This document shows positions 32,865 through 38,148 of a DNA stretch of 38,148 nt, in pieces. A program made the position numbers and the translations under genes. The first letter of the stretch is position 1; every line of letters starts with the position of its first letter. The stretch comes from Bradyrhizobium sp. Y36 (GTDB lineage Bacteria > Pseudomonadota > Alphaproteobacteria > Rhizobiales > Xanthobacteraceae), in assembly GCF_002531575.1 (NCBI RefSeq), contig NZ_NWTI01000036.1, forward strand, positions 1-38,148. Direction: 5' to 3'. The notes beneath the pieces are model-generated. The model did not search any database, had not been told where the DNA came from, and saw nothing but the letters and a program-made list of their open reading frames with translations.

Positions 32865-34073
32865 ATGAAGAGAATTTTATCGGGCATTTTTGCCGCGTCG
32901 TTTGCCCTCAGTGCGAGCGCCGCCGCGCAGGCCCAGGACAAGCCGCCGCTGAAGATCGGCGGCATCCTCGACATGTCGAGCCTCTATGCCGACATTACCG
33001 GCCCCGGCAGCGAGACCGCGGCCAAGATGGCGGTGGAGGATTTCGGCGGCGAGGTGCTCGGGCGCAAGATCCAGGTGCTGGCGGCCGACCATCAGAACAA
33101 GGCCGACCTCTCCGGCAACATCGCCCGCGACATGCTCGACAATCAGGGCGTCGAGATGATCTATGACGTCGCGGCCTCCGCGACCGCGCTCGCCGCGGGC
33201 GAGATCGCCAAGGCGCGCAACAAGATCATCATGTTCAACGGTCCGGGCTCGATCCGTCTCAGCAACGAGGCCTGCGGTCCCTACACCATTCACTACGTGT
33301 TCGACACCTATGGCCAGGCCAACGTGACCGGCCTTGCGGCCGTGAAGACGGGCCTCGACAGCTGGTTCTTCCTGACCGCCGATTACGCCTTCGGCCAGGA
33401 TCTGGAAAAGGACACCAGTGCCGTCGTCACCAAGACCGGCGGCAAGGTGCTGGGCAGCGTGCGCCATCCGCTCAACACCTCGGATTTCTCGTCGTTCCTG
33501 CTGCAGGCCCAGGCCTCCAAGGCCAAGGTGATCGGCCTTGCCAATGCCGGCGGCGACACCGTCAACGCCATCAAGCAGGCGGCCGAGTTCGGCATCACCA
33601 AGGGCGGCCAGAAGGTCTCGCCGCTGCTCGCCTTCGTCACCGACATCGACTCAATCGGGCTCGAAACCGCGCAGGGCCTGCTGCTGGCCGAAGCCTTCTA
33701 CTGGGACATGAATGACGAAACGCGCGCCTTCTCCAAGCGCTTCCAGGAGCGCGTGAAGCGGCCGCCGACCTCGGCGCAGGCCGGCGTCTATTCCTCCGTC
33801 ACGCATTACCTGAAGGCGGTGAAGGCGGCCGGCACGACCGATGCCGCGGCGGTGATGAAGATCATGAAGGAAACGCCGATCAACGACTTCTTCGCCAAGA
33901 ACGGCAAGATCCGCGACGACGGCCGCATGATCCACGACATGTATCTGTTCGAGGTGAAGAAGCCGTCGGAGTCCAAGGGCCGCTGGGACGATTACAAGCT
34001 GCTCGCCACCGTGCCCGGCGGCGAAGCGTTCCAGTCGCTGGAGCAGTCGCGCTGCCCGCTAGTGAAGAAGTGA
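32865..34073 (+). CDS. ABC transporter substrate-binding protein (branched-chain amino acid/organic acid type)
   Basis: Protein of 402 residues. ATG at 32865 has GGAGG nine bases upstream; the longer frame to 32775 is non-coding. The signal peptide is MKRILSGIFAASFALSASAA, cleaved after AQA. The mature protein begins QDKPPLKIGGILDMSSLYAD, the start of a LivJ/HmgII-type (peripla_BP_6) domain, with DHQNKADLSGNIARDMLDNQ and WFFLTADYAFGQDLEKDTSA as typical stretches. It captures a solute for an ABC importer, but no permease or ATPase gene is near, so these lie elsewhere. Bradyrhizobium has many such proteins, often for aromatic or aliphatic acids, which fits the CoA-dependent enzymes downstream. 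Confidence 0.93.
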   Translation: MKRILSGIFAASFALSASAAAQAQDKPPLKIGGILDMSSLYADITGPGSETAAKMAVEDFGGEVLGRKIQVLAADHQNKADLSGNIARDMLDNQGVEMIYDVAASATALAAGEIAKARNKIIMFNGPGSIRLSNEACGPYTIHYVFDTYGQANVTGLAAVKTGLDSWFFLTADYAFGQDLEKDTSAVVTKTGGKVLGSVRHPLNTSDFSSFLLQAQASKAKVIGLANAGGDTVNAIKQAAEFGITKGGQKVSPLLAFVTDIDSIGLETAQGLLLAEAFYWDMNDETRAFSKRFQERVKRPPTSAQAGVYSSVTHYLKAVKAAGTTDAAAVMKIMKETPINDFFAKNGKIRDDGRMIHDMYLFEVKKPSESKGRWDDYKLLATVPGGEAFQSLEQSRCPLVKK

Positions 34074-34095
34074 CGTCGTGACATAAGTCGCGACG

Positions 34096-34198
34096 TCATC
34101 CCGGGGCGCGAAGCGAGCCCGGGATCTCGAGGTTCTCAGGTGCGCAATTGCGCACCTGAGTTCGGAGCGTTGCATCGCCCCGGAACGACGAAAATACA
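34096..34198. repeat. Palindromic repeat with a 26-bp perfect palindrome at its tip
   Basis: GTCATCCCGGGGCGCGAAGC ... CGCCCCGGAACGACG form the arms. The tip is a 26-bp perfect palindrome at 34135-34160: CTCAGGTGCGCAA facing TTGCGCACCTGAG. It contains the 16-mer GTGCGCAATTGCGCAC (34140-34155), which also occurs twice in the family A element at 2082-2255. Confidence 0.85.
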
Positions 34199-34219
34199 AA
34201 ACAACAAGGGAGACGGCCT

Positions 34220-35011
34220 GTGAGCAACGACATGGTCCTGCAGAAGCTCGAAGGGGGGCTGCTCACCATCACGATGAACCGGCCGGAGCGGAAGAACGCG
34301 CTCAATCCCGAGATGGTGGCCGGGCTGGTCGAAGCCGCGCGCCGGGCGGCTGACGATGCCGAGGTGCGGGCGGTGCTGTTCAAGGGCGCCGGCGGCTCGT
34401 TCTGCGTCGGCGGCGACGTCAAGTCGATGGCGGCCGGCCGCGCGCCGCTGCCGTTCGAGCAGAAGCTGGCGAACCTCCGCCGCGGCATGGAGGTCTCGCG
34501 CATCCTGCACCAGATGCCGAAGCCTGTGGTGGCGCAGCTCGACGGTGCCGCGGCCGGCGCGGGCCTGTCGATGGCGCTGTCTTGCGACCTGCGCATCGCA
34601 TCCGAATCCTGCAAGATCACCACCGCTTTCGCCAAGGTCGGCTTCTCCGGCGACTATGGCGGCACCTATTTCCTGACCCAGTTGCTCGGCAGCGCGCGGG
34701 CGCGCGAGCTCTATCTGATGTCGCCGGTGCTGACCGCAAAGGAAGCCCACGCGATCGGCATGGTGACCAAGGTGGTGCCCGACGCCGAGATCGATGCTGC
34801 CGCGCACGACCTCGCTCTGTCGCTGGCGCAGGGGCCGTCGATCGCGCTCGGCTTCATCAAGCGCAACATCAACAACGCCGAGCATCTGCCGCTGGAAGAC
34901 TGCTTCGACGGCGAGGCGATCCATCACACCCGCTGCGGCGACACCGAGGACCACAAGGAGGCCGCCAAGGCCTTCGTCGAGAAGCGCAAGCCGACCTTCA
35001 AGGGCGCATGA
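34220..35011 (+). CDS. Enoyl-CoA hydratase/isomerase family protein
   Basis: Crotonase-fold protein of 263 residues from GTG at 34220 (AGGGAG upstream). Visible: MNRPERKNALNPEMV, the oxyanion-hole segments GGSFCVGGDVKSM and DGAAAGAGLSMALSCDLRIA, and FAKVGFSGDYGGTYFLTQLL. In hydratases the segment after FAKVG usually has a catalytic Glu; here Asp (SGDYGG) stands there, as in PaaG-like isomerases. It acts on an acyl-CoA, probably in fatty or aromatic acid breakdown. Its stop overlaps the start of the next gene (ATGA), so both are one translational unit. Confidence 0.95.
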   Translation: MSNDMVLQKLEGGLLTITMNRPERKNALNPEMVAGLVEAARRAADDAEVRAVLFKGAGGSFCVGGDVKSMAAGRAPLPFEQKLANLRRGMEVSRILHQMPKPVVAQLDGAAAGAGLSMALSCDLRIASESCKITTAFAKVGFSGDYGGTYFLTQLLGSARARELYLMSPVLTAKEAHAIGMVTKVVPDAEIDAAAHDLALSLAQGPSIALGFIKRNINNAEHLPLEDCFDGEAIHHTRCGDTEDHKEAAKAFVEKRKPTFKGA

Positions 35012-35760
35012 CCATGGCGCCCTATCTACGGCTGCGGCAGATATGCCTGGTCGCGCCGCAGCTGGCGCCCGTCATCTCCGACATCGCGGAGATCATGGGC
35101 CTTTCCGTCTGCTACCGTGACGGCAATGTCGCCAAATACGGCCTGGAGAACGCGCTGCTTCCGGTCGACACGATTCTGCTGGAGGTCGTCGCGCCCTTCC
35201 AGGACGGCACCACGGCCGGCCGCTTCATCGAGAAGACCGGCGGCCGCGGCGGCTACATGGCGATCTTCTGCTGCGACGATCCCGACGAGCGCGGCCGCCA
35301 TGCCAATGCGATGGGCGTGCGTACCGCCAACGTCATCGACCACGCGCCCTATCACGGCGTGCAGCTCCACCCCCGCGACTGCCGCGCCGCCTTCATCGAG
35401 TTCAACCACACCGACGGCAGCGACGATATTCTGGGACCATATCCGCCGGCGGGACCGGACTGGCAGAAGTCCATCCGCAAGGATGTGACGCAGGCGCTTG
35501 TCGCGGTGGAGATGCAGAGCCCGGACCCGAAAGAGCTGGCGGAGCATTGGGGGAAGATCATCGGGGTGGCGGCTGATGGCTCCGAGCTGAAGCTGCCGAA
35601 CGCCACCTTCCGCTTCGTCAAGGGCGCCAGCGAGATCATGAGCGCGCTCGAGTTTCGGGTGGTCGATCCTGCCAGCGTGCTGCATGCGGCGAAGGCGAAG
35701 GGGCTCGCGGTGGCCGGCAACGAGTTCCTGCTGGGCGGGGTGACGTTCCGGCTGAGTTGA
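35008..35760 (+). CDS. VOC-superfamily (glyoxalase-like) protein
   Basis: Protein of 250 residues with two related halves, each a beta-alpha-beta VOC module: LRLRQICLVAPQLAPVISDI then EIMGLSVCYRD in the first, VEMQSPDPKELAEHWGKIIG in the second. The metal ligands cannot be assigned with confidence; HPRDCRAAFIEFNHT is a candidate region. It starts within the stop of the enoyl-CoA hydratase gene (ATGA overlap), pointing to a CoA-ester or ring-cleavage step in the same pathway. Ends at a family C repeat. Function otherwise unknown. Confidence 0.88.
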   Translation: MTMAPYLRLRQICLVAPQLAPVISDIAEIMGLSVCYRDGNVAKYGLENALLPVDTILLEVVAPFQDGTTAGRFIEKTGGRGGYMAIFCCDDPDERGRHANAMGVRTANVIDHAPYHGVQLHPRDCRAAFIEFNHTDGSDDILGPYPPAGPDWQKSIRKDVTQALVAVEMQSPDPKELAEHWGKIIGVAADGSELKLPNATFRFVKGASEIMSALEFRVVDPASVLHAAKAKGLAVAGNEFLLGGVTFRLS

Positions 35761-35776
35761 TCCCTCGATCCTTATC

Positions 35777-35894
35777 GGTCACCCTGAGGTGCTCGCCTCT
35801 TCGGCGAGCCTCGAAGGGCGAGGGCCGCCGACCGGGCCGCTCATCCTGCGAGGCTCCCCGCACGGTGCTGTGCACCGCGCACCTCACGATGACG
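35777..35894. repeat. Palindromic repeat, family C (third copy)
   Basis: GGTCACCCTGAGGTGCTCGC ... GCGCACCTCACGATGACGG, with a small hairpin CTCGCCTCTTCGGCGAG in the left part and CGGTGCTGTGCACCG in the right. It fills the gap between the VOC gene and the acyl-CoA synthetase gene. Confidence 0.75.
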
Positions 35895-35920
35895 GATAAC
35901 GATAGGAGCAGGGTTCCAGC

Positions 35921-38035
35921 ATGCCGCATCCGCTCGACAGCTTCTTCGCGCCCGCCAGCATCGCCCTGATCGGCGCCTCGCGCGATCACGAGAAGATCCC
36001 GGGGCGGCTGCTGTCGATGCTGCGCAAGAACGAGTACCCCGGGAAGATCTACCCGGTGAACCCGAATTACGCGGATATCGACGGGCTCGCCTGCTACAAA
36101 TCGATCGCGGAGATCGGCGCGCCGATCGATCTTGCCGTCGTCATCATCCCCGCCCGCGCGGTGCTGGCGGCGCTCGAGCAATGCGCCGCCGCCGGCGTCA
36201 GGAATGCGGTGATCATCTCCTCCGGCTTTGCCGAGGAGGGCGGCGACAGCGCGGCGATGCAGGATGCGATCGCGGCGCTGGCGAAACGCACGGGGATGCG
36301 GATCTCCGGCCCGAACGCCGAAGGCTTCTTCAGTCAGGCGCAGCGCGTGGCGGCGACCTTCAGTCCCGCTGTGGACGTCAAGCCGGGCGCCGTGCCGCTG
36401 GTTGCGACAATGAGGCGGATCGGCATCGTCGCGCAGAGCGGTGGCATCGGCTTTGCCTACTATCATCGCGCGCGGGCGCTCGGCGTCGCCGTCAGCTATG
36501 TCGTCAGCGCCGGCAATGAATCCGACCTCGGCGCCGGCGAGTTCCTGGACTATCTGGTGCAGGATGCCTCGACCGACGTGATCCTGCTCTTCATCGAAGG
36601 CATTCGCGACGTCGATAAATTCCTCGCCGCTGCACGCCGCGCTGCGGAGGTGAAGAAGCCCGTCATCGTCACCAAGGTCGGCCGCTCCGGCGCAGGCCAG
36701 CGCGCCGCGGCCTCGCACACCGCGAGCATGGCCGGCTGGTCGGCGGCCTATGACGCGGTGTTTGCGAAATACGGCTTCATCGTCTCCAACGATCTGGACG
36801 AGGCGCTGACGATCGCGGCGGTGCTGGCCAGCAATCCGCTGCCGAGGGGCGATCGGGTTGCCGTCGTCACCGTCTCCGGCGGCGCCGGCATCTGGGGCGC
36901 CGACGCCGTGGCGCTGCAGGGCCTGCAGGTGCCGGAGCTGTCCGAGTCCGTCCAGGCGGGGATCAAGCAGTTGATGCCGTCCTATGGCACGGCGCGAAAC
37001 CCGATCGACGTCACCGCGCAGGGCGTTACCTCAGGCGGCTTGCAGAAGAGCGTCGACGTGCTCACGGCATCCGACGAGGTCGATGCGATCCTGGTCGTGC
37101 TGTCGCTGTCGAGCGAGGTGCGCAAGCCGTTCAAGGAAGAGGAGCTGGCGCCGGTGCTGTCCGCGCAGCACAAGCCGGTGGTGTTCTATTCCTACACCGT
37201 GCCGTCCGACTTCGCGCGGCGCGAGCTTGCGAAATCAGGTGTCGTGGTGCTCTCGGGCCTGACCCATGTCGGCGTCGCGATGCGGCGGCTGGTCGAGTAC
37301 GCGAGGTTCGAGCTGCCGAAGCCTGCGGATGAGACGCGGCTGCAGCGGCGCGATCTCTCCGCGCATCTGTCATCGCCGTCCTTGTCCGAAGCCGACAGCA
37401 AGGCACTGCTCCGCACCGCCGGCATCGCGCTGCCGGACGAGGTGCTGGTGAAGGACAAGGCCCGGCTCGACGACGCCGTCGCTCGCGCCGGATTTCCGCT
37501 GGTGATGAAGATCCAGTCGCCGGATATCGCCCACAAGAGCGAGGTCGGTGGCGTTCGCGTCAACATCACCACCAAGGGCGAGGCGTTCCTCGCATTCGAG
37601 GCCCTGCTCAACAACGCGCGCAAGCATCGGCCGGAGGCGGACATCCAGGGCGTGCTGGTCGGGCCGATGGCGCCGAAGGGCGTCGAGATCATCGTGGGCA
37701 CGATGACGGATGAGACCTTTGGTCCGATGGTGATGGTGGGTCTCGGCGGTATCATCACGGAGCTGTTCCGCGATGTCGTCTATCGCCCCGCGCCGGTGAG
37801 TGCGGACGAGGCCGGTGCGATGCTGGCGGGCCTGAAGGCCGCGCCATTGCTGAACGGATTTCGCGGGGCGGCGAAGGCGGATATCGCAGCACTGGCGCGG
37901 CTGATTGCGGATATCTCTGTGCTTGCCGCACGACATGCTCACGAGATCGCGGAGATCGAGCTCAACCCGGTGCTGGTGCATCCCGAGGGGCAGGGCGCGA
38001 CGATCGTCGATGCGCTGGTGGTGGGAAGGAAATAG
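35921..38035 (+). CDS. ADP-forming acetate/acyl-CoA synthetase family protein
   Basis: Protein of 704 residues. An N-terminal CoA-binding Rossmann domain (FFAPASIALIGASRDHEKIP; KIYPVNPNYADIDGL) is followed by a succinyl-CoA-synthetase-like part (VAQSGGIGFAYYHRARALGV, VTVSGGAGIWGADAVALQGL) and a C-terminal ATP-grasp domain from about residue 475 (FPLVMKIQSPDIAHKSEVGG; FGPMVMVGLGGIITELFRDV; AEIELNPVLVHPEGQG). It activates an organic acid to its CoA ester, or runs in reverse to make ATP. AGGAG precedes the ATG but with a rather long spacing. The neighbouring enoyl-CoA hydratase suggests both work on one acid. Substrate unknown. Confidence 0.95.
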   Translation: MPHPLDSFFAPASIALIGASRDHEKIPGRLLSMLRKNEYPGKIYPVNPNYADIDGLACYKSIAEIGAPIDLAVVIIPARAVLAALEQCAAAGVRNAVIISSGFAEEGGDSAAMQDAIAALAKRTGMRISGPNAEGFFSQAQRVAATFSPAVDVKPGAVPLVATMRRIGIVAQSGGIGFAYYHRARALGVAVSYVVSAGNESDLGAGEFLDYLVQDASTDVILLFIEGIRDVDKFLAAARRAAEVKKPVIVTKVGRSGAGQRAAASHTASMAGWSAAYDAVFAKYGFIVSNDLDEALTIAAVLASNPLPRGDRVAVVTVSGGAGIWGADAVALQGLQVPELSESVQAGIKQLMPSYGTARNPIDVTAQGVTSGGLQKSVDVLTASDEVDAILVVLSLSSEVRKPFKEEELAPVLSAQHKPVVFYSYTVPSDFARRELAKSGVVVLSGLTHVGVAMRRLVEYARFELPKPADETRLQRRDLSAHLSSPSLSEADSKALLRTAGIALPDEVLVKDKARLDDAVARAGFPLVMKIQSPDIAHKSEVGGVRVNITTKGEAFLAFEALLNNARKHRPEADIQGVLVGPMAPKGVEIIVGTMTDETFGPMVMVGLGGIITELFRDVVYRPAPVSADEAGAMLAGLKAAPLLNGFRGAAKADIAALARLIADISVLAARHAHEIAEIELNPVLVHPEGQGATIVDALVVGRK

Positions 38036-38051
38036 GCAACGACACATTCCG

Positions 38052-38090
38052 CTGTCGTCCCGGGGCGCGAAGCGAACCCGGGACCCATAT
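38052..38090. repeat. Short palindromic repeat (CCCGGG family)
   Basis: GTCGTCCCGGGGCGCGAAGC followed by GAACCCGGGACCC, 16 bases after the synthetase stop. Only one arm of the longer form may be present before the window ends. Confidence 0.6.
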
Positions 38091-38148
38091 GTGGACGGCC
38101 CCCGTGGCACAAGAGCTTAGTGAGGTTTGACCGGGTCGCTTGCATCCA

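Noticed and set aside
1..38148. tRNA genes, CRISPR arrays, insertion sequences, integrase or attachment sites
   Set aside because: I looked for tRNA-like clover arms and CCA ends, regularly spaced repeats, DDE/tyrosine recombinase motifs and tRNA-end duplications next to the defence block and recognised none.

Overview
The window looks like chromosomal DNA from a slow-growing alphaproteobacterium, most likely Bradyrhizobium or a close relative. The reasons are high GC with strong G/C at third codon positions, many GTG/TTG starts, housekeeping genes of rhizobial type (rpmB next to a DUF3108 gene; a SUV3-like helicase, S4 protein, fdxA and carD in a row), a cyoABCD/coxWXYZ-type quinol oxidase, and intergenic spaces filled with the palindromic repeats typical of this genus. 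No tRNA, rRNA, CRISPR array, transposase or integrase was recognised.

Layout. 1-2.8 kb: a secreted hypothetical protein, an Old Yellow Enzyme-type oxidoreductase and a small membrane protein. 2.9-7.1 kb: a short PilZ protein, a DUF2235 alpha/beta-hydrolase, a cluster of very small overlapping genes and three small conserved hypotheticals. 7.1-7.4 kb: a frameshifted, truncated second copy of the 5' end of the DUF2235 gene. 7.48-11.7 kb: a visibly AT-richer two-gene unit, an OLD-family ATPase/TOPRIM nuclease followed (TGATG overlap) by a UvrD-like helicase. This is the architecture of a Gabija-type anti-phage system and is probably acquired DNA. 11.8-14.4 kb: rpmB with its terminator, a DUF3108 protein and repeat-rich spacers. 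14.4-19.7 kb: SUV3-like RNA helicase, an S4 RNA-binding protein that seems to start at ACG, a 7Fe ferredoxin and a CarD regulator with a clear promoter and terminator. 19.8-20.9 kb: a divergent HxlR regulator/glutathione-transferase pair. 21.1-28.0 kb (minus strand): cyoA-cyoB-cyoC-cyoD-surf1-regB-like kinase-regA-like regulator, tightly coupled by start/stop overlaps. 28.1-30.0 kb: a 23-bp perfect palindrome, then a divergent MFS transporter and a cytochrome c. 30.2-32.5 kb (minus): a nuclease-fold protein and an M48 lipoprotein peptidase. 32.9-38.0 kb: an ABC-type periplasmic binding protein, an enoyl-CoA hydratase-family enzyme, a VOC-fold protein and an ADP-forming acyl-CoA synthetase, probably a catabolic module for an organic acid.

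How the parts work together. The respiratory block joins a terminal quinol oxidase with a SURF1 assembly factor and a RegB/RegA-type redox two-component system that keeps the quinone-sensing GGxxNPF motif and a candidate redox cysteine, so oxidase synthesis may be controlled by the state of its own substrate pool. The nuclease/helicase pair is the most likely defence system. The palindromic repeats occur in at least seven families, several built as hairpins, and mostly sit just after genes, where they may act on transcript ends.
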